Below, piece after piece: positions 34,208 to 42,436 of a DNA stretch of 64,000 bases. The first letter of the stretch is position 1. Every line of letters starts with the position of its first letter. A program made the translations under genes and the position numbers. This DNA comes from Acinetobacter variabilis (lineage in GTDB: Bacteria > Pseudomonadota > Gammaproteobacteria > Pseudomonadales > Moraxellaceae): NCBI RefSeq assembly GCF_000369625.1, contig NZ_KB850113.1, positions 628,641 to 692,640 on the forward strand, read 5' to 3'. The notes beneath the pieces are model-generated. The model was not told the DNA's origin. It searched no databases and saw only the letters and a program-made list of their open reading frames with translations.

Positions 34208-34474
34208 ATGTCCAAAGCATTGATCACTATTGGCGCGAAAACCAGCCATGGCGGTATGGTCTCTGAGTGTGAGAGCTCTTTTTTAATTAATGGTATGGCA
34301 GTGCATCTGAATGGCATGAAGCATTACTGTCCCAAGTGTCAAACTACGGTTACTGCAATTGCTAGTGATTTATCTACAATAGTCAAAGGTAGGGCTGTAA
34401 TCATTGCTGGAGATAAAGCCAGTTGTGGAGCCACTTTTTTACCGATGCAAAATCTGGCTATTTCTAAAAAATAA
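34208..34474 (+). CDS. PAAR domain protein, orphan
   Basis: An 88-residue PAAR protein, the sharp tip that sits on the VgrG spike of a type VI secretion system and carries effectors. Short PAAR-like repeats are seen at ITIGAKTSHGGMV, FLINGMAVHLNG and IIAGDKASCGATFLP; four Cys and two His could bind the tip metal. No effector domain is attached and no vgrG or tss gene lies in the window. The next gene, an alpha/beta hydrolase 130 bases on, could be a cargo lipase, but it looks like a housekeeping hydrolase. Confidence 0.85.
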   Translation: MSKALITIGAKTSHGGMVSECESSFLINGMAVHLNGMKHYCPKCQTTVTAIASDLSTIVKGRAVIIAGDKASCGATFLPMQNLAISKK

Positions 34475-34602
34475 TGGACCATATGTCGATCTAGACTGAA
34501 AGTGACTTAAAGGTCATAGATTGGTGAATTAGATCCTGTGGAATTTCATATTTTAATATTAAGCTTCTATCAGGCTTTATAAAGAAATGATCAAAGAAAA
34601 TA

Positions 34603-35403
34603 ATGAAACAGGTTTTGCATTTTACTCATGCCAATGGCATTCCATCGGCAAGCTATCGTAAGTTTTTAAATTATTTTCAGGATGAATATCAGGTCAAGGC
34701 GATTCCGCTGATCGGGATGAATCCAGCCTATCCAATTACCAAAGACTGGCGTTATCTAGTAAATGAAGTGATACAGGATATCCAGCAGCAATCTCCGGAT
34801 CAAAAGGTGATTGGGCTGGGACATTCATTTGGTGGTTTGGTAACTTTAATGGCAGCCTATCAACGTCCGGATTTATTTTCCAAACTGGTGATCATGGATC
34901 CACCTTTCGTAATTGGGAAAAATAGTGCATTGTTTGAAGTCGTGAAAAAGTTCAACTTAAAAAGTATTGACCGCTTCACTCCGGCAGGTATTACCCTAAA
35001 ACGTAAGGATTACTGGCCATCTAAACAGGACGCCGTTGCAGCGCTGAGATCGAATCGTCTATTTAAGCATTTTGATGAACAATGTTTTCAGGATTATATT
35101 GAAAGCGGGATTGTACCTGATCAAGAGCGTGGAGGAGTAACTTTAGCTATTCCGAAACAGGTTGAGGCAGAAATTTTCCGGACTGTACCGGCCTGGTGGT
35201 GGCGTACACCAAGAAAACCACCACAGGTTCCGATACATTTAATCACAGCAGAGCGCAGCCAGTTTTATCAGCAAGGTTTACCACAAAGCATGCATAAGGT
35301 TTATCGGGTAGATTATTCAGTGGTGCAGGGCGGACATATGTTTCCACTAAAACATCCAGAAGTGACAGCAAACCATGTTAAAGCTAAATTGAATGAGCTT
35401 TAA
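34603..35403 (+). CDS. Alpha/beta hydrolase
   Basis: A 266-residue alpha/beta hydrolase. The oxyanion region FTHANGIPSAS is at the N terminus, the nucleophile elbow GHSFGG near residues 75-80, the acid residue probably in the HLITAERSQF segment and the catalytic His in VQGGHMFPLKHP near the C terminus. No signal peptide or membrane segment is seen. The substrate is unknown; the motifs fit an esterase or lactonase. The gene is followed at once by a bidirectional terminator shared with the TetR-type regulator. Confidence 0.9.
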   Translation: MKQVLHFTHANGIPSASYRKFLNYFQDEYQVKAIPLIGMNPAYPITKDWRYLVNEVIQDIQQQSPDQKVIGLGHSFGGLVTLMAAYQRPDLFSKLVIMDPPFVIGKNSALFEVVKKFNLKSIDRFTPAGITLKRKDYWPSKQDAVAALRSNRLFKHFDEQCFQDYIESGIVPDQERGGVTLAIPKQVEAEIFRTVPAWWWRTPRKPPQVPIHLITAERSQFYQQGLPQSMHKVYRVDYSVVQGGHMFPLKHPEVTANHVKAKLNEL

Positions 35404-35413
35404 TCTTGATAAT

Positions 35414-35440
35414 AAAAAAGACTCACTAAGAGTCTTTTTT
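35414..35440. terminator. Bidirectional terminator
   Basis: AAAAAAGACTC/GAGTCTTTTTT, an 11-bp stem with ACTAA loop, between the hydrolase and the convergent regulator gene. Confidence 0.85.
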
Positions 35441-35448
35441 CAGCTGGT

Positions 35449-36168
35449 TTAACGGATCTGAGACTGATCCAGATGACGGGCACCTTCCAGAATCATGCGA
35501 ATCATGATCATGGTTTGTTCCGCAATTTCCTTACGGTCTTCAGGTGCCATATCGATCACATTGGCTCCCATATTAAATACCAGTTGGGTAATCGCTCTAG
35601 CAGCAATATCGGGATGAAATAATTTTTTATTATTAAGTCGTTCCAGACGGATCAGGTCTTCCTGAAGCTCCTGCTGGAAATAATTCAGTTGGCGTTCGAC
35701 TGCCTGTTTATAAGATTTTGAACCGGTATAGCCTTCACGTAATAACAAGCTTAAATTGCCTTCATCAGCATCCAGCTGGGCAATAAAGACTTCGACAGAA
35801 CTACGGATAATACTATTCTGTTTCGATGCTTTTAGGCGGGACTCATTGAGAATCTGACGCAGCACAATCCCGGCACGATCAATCAATTCAATCGCCAGTT
35901 CATCGATATCTTTAAAATGACGATAAAAACTGTTCGGAGCAATTCCAGCCTCACGGGCAACTTCACGCAAGCTTAAAGATGAAATACTTTTTTGTGGTCC
36001 AATCAGGTTTAAAGCAGCCTGAAACAGTTCTTCCTTGGTAATGGTCGCTTTACGGCCCACACTACGGACAATAATGGGCTCATCAATGCTTTTCGATGGT
36101 AAAGACGCGTCACTGCTTATTTTCATTGAAGGCTCATTCATGAGGTGATTAGTAAAAGGCATTAACAC
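35449..36168 (-). CDS. TetR family regulator, DesT-like
   Basis: A 239-residue TetR/AcrR regulator. The N-terminal helix-turn-helix is clear (TKEELFQAALNLIG...LSLREVAREAGIAPNSFYRHFKDIDELA). It is divergent from a ferredoxin reductase and a fatty acid desaturase, the arrangement of Pseudomonas desT-desCB, where DesT senses the saturated to unsaturated acyl-CoA ratio and represses desCB. The first 20-30 residues before SVGRKATITKEE are longer than usual, so the true start may be the Met at about 36141 (MNEPSMK) or 36126 (MKISSD). The function is inferred from the context and family. Confidence 0.85.
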   Translation of the reverse strand: MLMPFTNHLMNEPSMKISSDASLPSKSIDEPIIVRSVGRKATITKEELFQAALNLIGPQKSISSLSLREVAREAGIAPNSFYRHFKDIDELAIELIDRAGIVLRQILNESRLKASKQNSIIRSSVEVFIAQLDADEGNLSLLLREGYTGSKSYKQAVERQLNYFQQELQEDLIRLERLNNKKLFHPDIAARAITQLVFNMGANVIDMAPEDRKEIAEQTMIMIRMILEGARHLDQSQIR

Positions 36169-36211
36169 ATTATAACGAAGGCAGTCCAGCTTGTGAAATG
36201 ATTAGAAACAA

Positions 36212-36247
36212 TACAAGTGTATATACAAATATATATACAAGTGTATA
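36212..36247. promoter_or_regulatory. Candidate operator for the DesT-like regulator
   Basis: TACAAGTGTATA occurs twice in direct orientation (36212-36223 and 36236-36247, spacing 24 bases, about two helical turns), with the perfect palindrome TGTATATACA at 36218-36227 between. It lies in the divergent gap just before the reductase gene, where a repressor would block transcription. Confidence 0.5.
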
Positions 36248-36267
36248 ATAATTAAAAATCCAAGGTG

Positions 36268-37344
36268 ATGTCTAAAACGATGCCTGTACTCGAAAAGCTT
36301 AAAACGCCATTAAATACGCTGAAAGAGAGTGTGATTGATCCATATGCGATTAATTTCTGGATGCAGAAATTAAATCCTCTATGGTCGATGAATCAGCCCT
36401 TAGGCAAGATCGTGCGCAAAGAAAATGCTGCGCAGGATATGCTGAGTCTGACGATTCGTGTCAATCATTTATTCCAGTTCGGTCAGGTGGGCCAGCATCA
36501 TCCTGTATTTGTGGTGGTGAACGGCATTCGTTATGAACGTAGCTATAGTCTGACCCGTATTGATCAGCAGCATGTTTTATTGACGGTTAAAAAAGTGAAT
36601 GCAGGTAAGGTTACCACCTGGTTTGCTGAACAGGCTGAAGTCGGCGATATCATTGAATTCGGTCAACCTTTCGGTGACATGACTTTGCCAGAACAGAGCA
36701 GCCCATTGCTTTTGCTTGCTGCGGGTAGTGGTATTACACCAATGCTGAGTATACTGGAAGCTTTAAATGATAAAGCTGAATTGGTTGCACCAGTAACTTT
36801 ATGGTATTGGGTCAAGAAAAATCAGGATGCTGCTTTCATTGCGCGTTTTGAAGAGCTGACACAAAAGTTTTCAAACTTTTCTTATCAGGTATTTGCAACT
36901 CAGGAACAACCGGCTGCGCCGCGTCTTGATGAATCTTATCTAGATCAATTGCAGGCATTGGAACACAGCACAGTCTATGCGTGTGGACCATCAGGTTTTG
37001 TTGCGACTGCAGAACGACTGTTTGCTTCAGCAAAACTGTTCAAAAGTGAAGCTTTCAGCATGAGTCTGAATGATGAAGCTGATACTGGTTTTGTCAATGT
37101 AACCCTGACTCAATCGAAAAAAATTGTCACGATTCCTAAAGGTCAGTCGATTCTGGTGGGTCTGGAACAGCAGAATATCCGACCGACCCATGGCTGTCGT
37201 ATGGGCATCTGTAATAAATGTGCCTGTAATAAAGCAGAAGGTTCAACCAAGAATTTGGTCAATGGCGCACAAAATACCGAGCCAGGTAATCTTTTAAAAA
37301 TTTGTGTTAACTCAGCGCAGACTGACCTTGTCATCGACTTATAA
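36268..37344 (+). CDS. Ferredoxin reductase with C-terminal [2Fe-2S] domain, DesC-like
   Basis: A 358-residue electron-transfer protein that should supply electrons to the next-door desaturase. Residues 40-140 form the FAD domain (RSYSLTR flavin motif), 145-260 the NAD(P) domain (LLLAAGSGITPMLSIL), and 270-358 a plant-type ferredoxin with the cluster Cys in THGCRMGICNKCACN and the fourth in KICVNS. The start at ATG 36268 follows AAGGTG directly; GTG 36265 or ATG 36280 are alternatives. The gene ends 14 bases before the desaturase gene. Confidence 0.92.
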   Translation: MSKTMPVLEKLKTPLNTLKESVIDPYAINFWMQKLNPLWSMNQPLGKIVRKENAAQDMLSLTIRVNHLFQFGQVGQHHPVFVVVNGIRYERSYSLTRIDQQHVLLTVKKVNAGKVTTWFAEQAEVGDIIEFGQPFGDMTLPEQSSPLLLLAAGSGITPMLSILEALNDKAELVAPVTLWYWVKKNQDAAFIARFEELTQKFSNFSYQVFATQEQPAAPRLDESYLDQLQALEHSTVYACGPSGFVATAERLFASAKLFKSEAFSMSLNDEADTGFVNVTLTQSKKIVTIPKGQSILVGLEQQNIRPTHGCRMGICNKCACNKAEGSTKNLVNGAQNTEPGNLLKICVNSAQTDLVIDL

Positions 37345-37358
37345 GCGAGTTTTATCCT

Positions 37359-38453
37359 ATGAATATGCCAGTAAAATTACAGTATTTTAAAAATCCTAAA
37401 AACCGTGAACTGACCCAATCTGAGCTAGATGAACTTGCACGTGAGCTTGATGCCATCAAACAGGAAGTGCTGGATGATTTAGGTGAAAAAGATGCCAAAT
37501 ATATCCGTCGCGTATATTCGAGCATCCGTTATTCATCGATTGCAGGTCGTGCCTTATTATTCGCAGGCTGGTTTCCGCCAGCATGGTTGTTGGGTACAGG
37601 CTTATTAGGCTTTGCCAAAATCATGGAAAATATGGAACTGGGTCATAATGTCATGCACGGTCAATATGACTGGATGAATGATCCGAAGCTCAATGGCCAG
37701 ACTTACGAGTGGGATATTGTCGGAACTTCAGACAACTGGCGTCAAACCCATAACTTTAAGCATCATACCTATACCAATATTAAAGGTATGGATGATGATA
37801 TTGGTTATGGCTTGTTGCGTTTATTCCCTGAGCAACGCTGGAAACCAGGCTATTTATTACAGCCAATTTACAGTATTCCATTTTGCTTATTATTCCAGTG
37901 GGGCGTAGCCATTCAAAACCTTGAATTGGGTAAATACTTCAAAGGCCGTAAAACCAAAGAACAAACTCTTGAAGAATGGGAGCCAATGCAGCGTAAAATT
38001 GGTAAGCAATTATTCAAAGATTATGTATTCTTTCCGTTGATTGCAGGTCCTGCAGCATTACCGGTATTGACAGGTAACCTGGTGGCAAATGGTCTTCGTA
38101 ATATCTGGACTTTTAGTATTATTTTCTGTGGTCACTTTACTAAAGATGTAGAAGTGTTTCCGAAAGCCGTCATGGAAAATGAAAGCCGTGGTCACTGGTA
38201 TACGCGTCAGATTCGTGGTTCTTCAAACTTAACCGGTTCTGAAGCGTTTCATATTTTGACTGGACATTTAAGCCATCAGATTGAACATCACTTATATCCA
38301 GATGTGCCTGCACGCCGTTATCGTCAAATGGCACCAAAAGTAGAAGCGGTATGTAAAAAATACGGCTTAAACTATAATAATGCCAGTCTGGTAAAACAGT
38401 ATGGCAGCGTGATTAAACGTATCGTGAAATATGCGTTTCCGTTTAAGAAGTAA
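37359..38453 (+). CDS. Fatty acid desaturase, DesB-like
   Basis: A 364-residue integral membrane di-iron desaturase introducing double bonds into acyl chains. The three histidine boxes are intact: GHNVMHGQYD, HNFKHHTYTN and HLSHQIEHHLYP. Hydrophobic membrane segments lie around residues 60-90 and 160-240. With the preceding reductase it forms a desCB-like operon under the divergent TetR regulator, so expression probably depends on membrane lipid state. A strong terminator follows. Confidence 0.94.
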   Translation: MNMPVKLQYFKNPKNRELTQSELDELARELDAIKQEVLDDLGEKDAKYIRRVYSSIRYSSIAGRALLFAGWFPPAWLLGTGLLGFAKIMENMELGHNVMHGQYDWMNDPKLNGQTYEWDIVGTSDNWRQTHNFKHHTYTNIKGMDDDIGYGLLRLFPEQRWKPGYLLQPIYSIPFCLLFQWGVAIQNLELGKYFKGRKTKEQTLEEWEPMQRKIGKQLFKDYVFFPLIAGPAALPVLTGNLVANGLRNIWTFSIIFCGHFTKDVEVFPKAVMENESRGHWYTRQIRGSSNLTGSEAFHILTGHLSHQIEHHLYPDVPARRYRQMAPKVEAVCKKYGLNYNNASLVKQYGSVIKRIVKYAFPFKK

Positions 38454-38466
38454 GATAGATTTCAAT

Positions 38467-38494
38467 AAAAAACCGCTGTTCATAGCGGTTTTTT
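38467..38494 (+). terminator. Terminator of the desaturase operon
   Basis: AAAAAACCGCT/AGCGGTTTTTT stem with GTTCAT loop; also usable by the convergent HAD gene. Confidence 0.88.
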
Positions 38495-38506
38495 ATTATT
38501 CTCAGT

Positions 38507-39172
38507 TTAATTAATTATTTTAAGTTCAGACTTGGGTAAATTCATTTCAAGTAATGGAAGTACTTTATCTCGTCCTTCTAAATAAGCATACTGTGCAAGG
38601 CTTAACATTGCCTCATCTTCCTCACTATTTCCATAAGCATAAATTTCAGCATAATCTTCTAAATTATATTTTTCCAAGATTCTGCTTTTCTTCTGATCCT
38701 TACTACAATCAGGTGTGTTGTATAAACCTGTCATTTCGCCTGTCAGAATTTCTACTTCACTACAAATCAGGTCAATGCCTAAATAAGTACAAACCGGTTT
38801 TAAATATAAATTTAACGAGGCTGAAACGAGAACGACTTGATGCCCGAGTTGCTGGTGTTGTCTGAGTTGCTTTAAGAGCTTGGGATTCAATCTTAAAACA
38901 AGCCGCTGTGCGTATTCTTCGGCAAGCTGCTGAATTTCCTGCGCATGACTATTTCTGAACATGGTGTAATACAGTTTTGGTCGCATCGCATGAGCAGGAT
39001 AGAGCTTAAGATAGTAAGCCTGAATCCAAGGCAGAATACGAAGTCCACGTTTCAGAATTTGCCTTTTCTTTAAGGCATAGAAAATGAACCCTGTAAAACT
39101 GTCATAAGGATACAGGGTTCCATCAAAATCAAATAAGGCTAGAGTTTTATGTTTTTGATGCGGTGCATGCAT
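38507..39172 (-). CDS. HAD-IB family phosphatase
   Basis: A 221-residue phosphatase of HAD subfamily IB (the phosphoserine phosphatase group). Motif I DFDGTLYPYDS is near residue 16, with the nucleophile Asp; motif II Ser lies in VLVSASLN; motifs III/IV are in KKSRILEKY and AYGNSEEDEAML. The cap is helical and rich in Arg and Lys. The substrate is unknown; relatives act on lysophospholipid or serine phosphates. It overlaps the end of the DUF1615 lipoprotein gene by 34 bases on the same strand, so the two should be translationally coupled. Confidence 0.9.
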   Translation of the reverse strand: MHAPHQKHKTLALFDFDGTLYPYDSFTGFIFYALKKRQILKRGLRILPWIQAYYLKLYPAHAMRPKLYYTMFRNSHAQEIQQLAEEYAQRLVLRLNPKLLKQLRQHQQLGHQVVLVSASLNLYLKPVCTYLGIDLICSEVEILTGEMTGLYNTPDCSKDQKKSRILEKYNLEDYAEIYAYGNSEEDEAMLSLAQYAYLEGRDKVLPLLEMNLPKSELKIIN

Positions 39173-40344
39173 GTTTGATAACGACCATCGACACGGCTGG
39201 CAAACCAGTTAGTATTATACTCACGACTCAATTTTGGGCCTGAGATCACGACTTCTGGCATCATTGCATAAATTGGCTCTTTACCAGTTTTTTCTTGATA
39301 AAGTTTACTGATGCCACGATAAGTCATAGTATCTTCAAAATCTTTAACTTTTTCTTTCTTTAAGTCAGCCCGAATCTGACGTTCAGTAATAATAAAATTA
39401 TTTTTTGCAAAAACGCTGATGAGCTCTCGTTCAGATTGACTCTTTTGTGAGCGAATCGCGCCATCTTTAGTATATAGTAGTAAATCGCCATCCAGACTCA
39501 ACTCAGCTTCGGTTAAGCTATTTAACATGCTCTGGAATGCTGCATTACGGCTGGAATACATCCCAGAGTTATAATCAGCAAAGCGATAAATCGGTTTTTC
39601 ATAATCCGCAGGGTACATCATCAATCGATGAATCCCGTAATAGAGTCCGCCATACTGGCTATACAGGTCACTACGTAAATCAGCAATACTACCACCTTGA
39701 CGTTTATATTCCTTGGCATAGCTGATATGAACCTGCATAGAACCCAAGGTTGTAATCGGATTCATTTTTTCGCCAATATTTTGCCCAAACAGTTTAGCTG
39801 CACCTGTCAATGCACTTACATGATAATGCTTAGCCATGTAATCAAAGATTTCACGATAAAGTTCATCTAATTGACGTTCGGTTTTGACCCGGCGCATCCG
39901 GCTTAAATAATTGTCTTCTGGGCTTGGATGGTTTTTTAGTACATCCTGGAAATATCCTGCAACTGTTCCACCGATACTTTCACCAAGTTTATCTTTAAAT
40001 TTTTCTTCCAGCCGTTCCTGAACTTCTTTAACGGCTTTTTCACCAAGACCAGGAACTACCGGGTCTGCATTAAAGTTAGATTCCTGATCGACAACTGCTA
40101 CGATTGAACAGATATTCTCTTTAGTTTGTGGAATACCGAGCTGGTCAGTAATGTCATAAATATCCTGTGCCCAGGATTCGCGCTGGCTGACACGACCTGG
40201 AATGGCTTTGCGAATATGTTCAACTTCAAGAGTTGGTTCATCATTTGACCACCATGAGCCATTGCCACACCCTACAAGGCTAATAGATAAAGCAAGTAGG
40301 GATAAGGACTTAAGAGAAAAAGCTTGAGCAAAATATTTGTTCAT
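39139..40344 (-). CDS. DUF1615 family lipoprotein (YaiW-like)
   Basis: A 401-residue predicted outer-membrane lipoprotein of the DUF1615 family, to which E. coli YaiW belongs. The signal peptide ends in the lipobox LVGC; the mature part includes QESNFNADP and GSMQVHISYAKEY, which look like a lysozyme-type (SLT-like) fold, and RFADYNSGMYSSRN. The start at 40344 gives a proper signal peptide; the frame stays open to 40452 but that would run into dusB's promoter and add a membrane-like tail. It overlaps the HAD gene at its 3' end and faces dusB. Confidence 0.86.
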   Translation of the reverse strand: MNKYFAQAFSLKSLSLLALSISLVGCGNGSWWSNDEPTLEVEHIRKAIPGRVSQRESWAQDIYDITDQLGIPQTKENICSIVAVVDQESNFNADPVVPGLGEKAVKEVQERLEEKFKDKLGESIGGTVAGYFQDVLKNHPSPEDNYLSRMRRVKTERQLDELYREIFDYMAKHYHVSALTGAAKLFGQNIGEKMNPITTLGSMQVHISYAKEYKRQGGSIADLRSDLYSQYGGLYYGIHRLMMYPADYEKPIYRFADYNSGMYSSRNAAFQSMLNSLTEAELSLDGDLLLYTKDGAIRSQKSQSERELISVFAKNNFIITERQIRADLKKEKVKDFEDTMTYRGISKLYQEKTGKEPIYAMMPEVVISGPKLSREYNTNWFASRVDGRYQTCMHRIKNIKL

Positions 40345-40424
40345 GGTGTCGTAAATAAATTGAAAAGATGAGTGAACAAGGCAGATGCAGTATACTATGC
40401 CCATCAGAAAAGTGATGAATTTAT

Positions 40425-41450
40425 ATGTATATTGGTCCCTATCAACTGTCAAATAATTTGATTGTCGCTCCCATGGCAGGTGTCACCGATCGTCCATTTA
40501 GAACCTTATGCAAGTACTTCGGTGCGGGTCATGCAGTCAGTGAAATGATGACTTCTGACAAGACCTTGCGCATGAGCAAAAAGAGCTTATATCGGGCAAA
40601 TTTTGATGGTGAGCTGGCACCAATCTCAGCGCAGATTGCTGGTTCTGATCCGCATGACTTAGCTGAGGCAGCACGTTATCAGGTTGCAAATGGAGCACAA
40701 ATTGTTGATATCAATATGGGGTGTCCAGCAAAGAAAGTCTGTAATAAGCTAGCCGGCTCTGCCTTGTTAAAGAATGAAGATCTGGTTGCACGTATTTTAG
40801 ATGCGGTCGTCGCTGCAGTTGATGTTCCTGTGACTTTAAAAACCCGTTTGGGCTATCTCAACGGTCATGAAAATATCCTACGAGTTGCAAAACGTGCTGA
40901 AGACGCGGGGATTGCAGCGTTAGCATTACATGGTCGTACTCGTGAAGACATGTACCTCAATACGGCACGTTACTCCTTAATCAAGGAAGTTAAAGAGATG
41001 CTGAATATTCCCGTGATTGCGAACGGAGATATTGATAGCCCTGAGAAAGCCAAATATGTACTGGACTATACAGGTGCAGATGCCATCATGATTGGCCGTG
41101 CTGCACAAGGACGTCCGTGGATTTTTCGTGAAATTGCACATTATTTAGAAACTGGAGAGCATCTTGCTGCGCCAAGTATTGCTGAAGTGAAAGATGTGTT
41201 ATTAGGACATCTATCTGAGCTTTATGAATTTTATGGTGAATATTCAGGTTGCCGTATTTCGCGTAAGCATATTGCCTGGTATACCAAAGGACTACGTTCG
41301 AGTAATGAATTCCGTCAAAATATGTATCAAGTAGAAAACACTGCCGATCAATATAAAGTGGTGGAAAACTATTTTAATGGATTACTAGAACATGGCCATA
41401 TCATGAGCGATGTACAAGTAGATCAGGTGAATCTGTTAGAAACTAAATAA
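40425..41450 (+). CDS. dusB: tRNA-dihydrouridine synthase B
   Basis: FMN-dependent enzyme reducing uridine to dihydrouridine in tRNA D loops. The family pattern is complete: APMAGVTDRPFR at residues 16-27, the active-site Cys in NMGCPAKKVCNKLAGSALL, HGRTRE, and the FMN-phosphate part ANGDIDSPEKA and IGRAAQGRPWIFREI. The 341-residue length and sequence are much closer to E. coli DusB than to DusA or DusC. In enterobacteria dusB is followed by fis; here a terminator and an unrelated gene follow. Confidence 0.96.
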   Translation: MYIGPYQLSNNLIVAPMAGVTDRPFRTLCKYFGAGHAVSEMMTSDKTLRMSKKSLYRANFDGELAPISAQIAGSDPHDLAEAARYQVANGAQIVDINMGCPAKKVCNKLAGSALLKNEDLVARILDAVVAAVDVPVTLKTRLGYLNGHENILRVAKRAEDAGIAALALHGRTREDMYLNTARYSLIKEVKEMLNIPVIANGDIDSPEKAKYVLDYTGADAIMIGRAAQGRPWIFREIAHYLETGEHLAAPSIAEVKDVLLGHLSELYEFYGEYSGCRISRKHIAWYTKGLRSSNEFRQNMYQVENTADQYKVVENYFNGLLEHGHIMSDVQVDQVNLLETK

Positions 41451-41474
41451 AAAAATAGACTTCCTACTTATTTC

Positions 41475-41507
41475 AAAAGGTACTGTAGTAAATACAGTAC
41501 CTTTTTT
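41475..41507 (+). terminator. Terminator after dusB
   Basis: GGTACTGTA/TACAGTACC, a 9-bp stem (longer with the flanking AAAA/TTTT) with GTAAA loop and a T run. Confidence 0.88.
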
Positions 41508-41695
41508 ATCTTATAGCTAAGATTTTATATGCTTCCGTTACATTAAGGCCTGTAGTGAACATAGCCGCATATTAAGTTCACTTAAACTGGACAGGACATG
41601 GACATTGTTTACGTGAAATTGCTCTAAGCTGAATTTCTAGCATGGCAAGATGTTTATTCAATCTTGTTCATTCTCATGATCAAGGGAGATCTATA

Positions 41696-42373
41696 ATGAC
41701 AAATACCAATCGTCCAGTTACAGACTTTGGCAATAAAACCTCGACTAAATTACCAGAGGAACGTAGTGACGCATTAAATCAAGATGCAACAGATGCCAGT
41801 GCTCGACCAGATTTGAATTCACCTCAAAAAGATAATCCTCGTGTGCCAGATATGAATGAAGGCGAGGATAATGTACTTGCTACCAGTGCAGGTACTTTAG
41901 GCGGGGCAGCAGTTGGAGCGACTGCCGGTCTGGTAGGTGGTCCTCCAGGTGCAGTAGTAGGCGGTATCATTGGCGGTGTTGTAGGCGGCATTGCAGGAAA
42001 TGATATTGCTTCACCTGATCATTCGAAACAGACGGATAACTACGAGCATCCAGAAAATCATCCAGAGGCAGATAATTATCAGCATCCGGACACGATTAAG
42101 CAGGAAGATGATTACTGGAGAAACGAACATACCAACCGTCCGTATTATACTGAATCACGTACCACCTACAGCGATCTAGACTATGATCGTGACTATCGTG
42201 GTGCTTATCGGGTGGGTTATGAAAACCGTCCGCTATATGACCGTCAGACTGACTTTGAACATGCCGAACCTGAACTACGAACCAAATGGGAGCAGGTAAA
42301 AGGGGAATCCCGTTTGAATTGGGAAGAAGCAAAATTTGCGATCAAAGATGCTTGGTATCGTATGACTCGTTAA
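41696..42373 (+). CDS. Glycine-zipper protein of unknown function
   Basis: A 225-residue protein with a hydrophilic N-terminal region rich in Asp, Asn and Pro, a central glycine zipper (GGAAVGATAGLVGGPPGAVV and GGIIGGVVGGIAG, residues about 65-100) and a C-terminal part rich in Tyr, Asp and Arg (YSDLDYDRDYRGAYRVGYE). Glycine zippers insert into membranes or form oligomers and are common in stress-related proteins; here the role is unknown. The start at 41696 has AAGGGAG nine bases upstream; the frame stays open to 41642 but no site precedes that. Confidence 0.78.
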   Translation: MTNTNRPVTDFGNKTSTKLPEERSDALNQDATDASARPDLNSPQKDNPRVPDMNEGEDNVLATSAGTLGGAAVGATAGLVGGPPGAVVGGIIGGVVGGIAGNDIASPDHSKQTDNYEHPENHPEADNYQHPDTIKQEDDYWRNEHTNRPYYTESRTTYSDLDYDRDYRGAYRVGYENRPLYDRQTDFEHAEPELRTKWEQVKGESRLNWEEAKFAIKDAWYRMTR

Positions 42374-42385
42374 AAGAACGATATA

Positions 42386-42413
42386 AAAAAACCTCTTCGT
42401 GGAGAGGTTTTTT
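42386..42413. terminator. Bidirectional terminator
   Basis: AAAAAACCTCT/AGAGGTTTTTT, 11-bp stem with TCGTGG loop, between the convergent glycine-zipper and monooxygenase genes. Confidence 0.88.
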
Positions 42414-42436
42414 TATTTTTAAAATAAAGATTTTCT

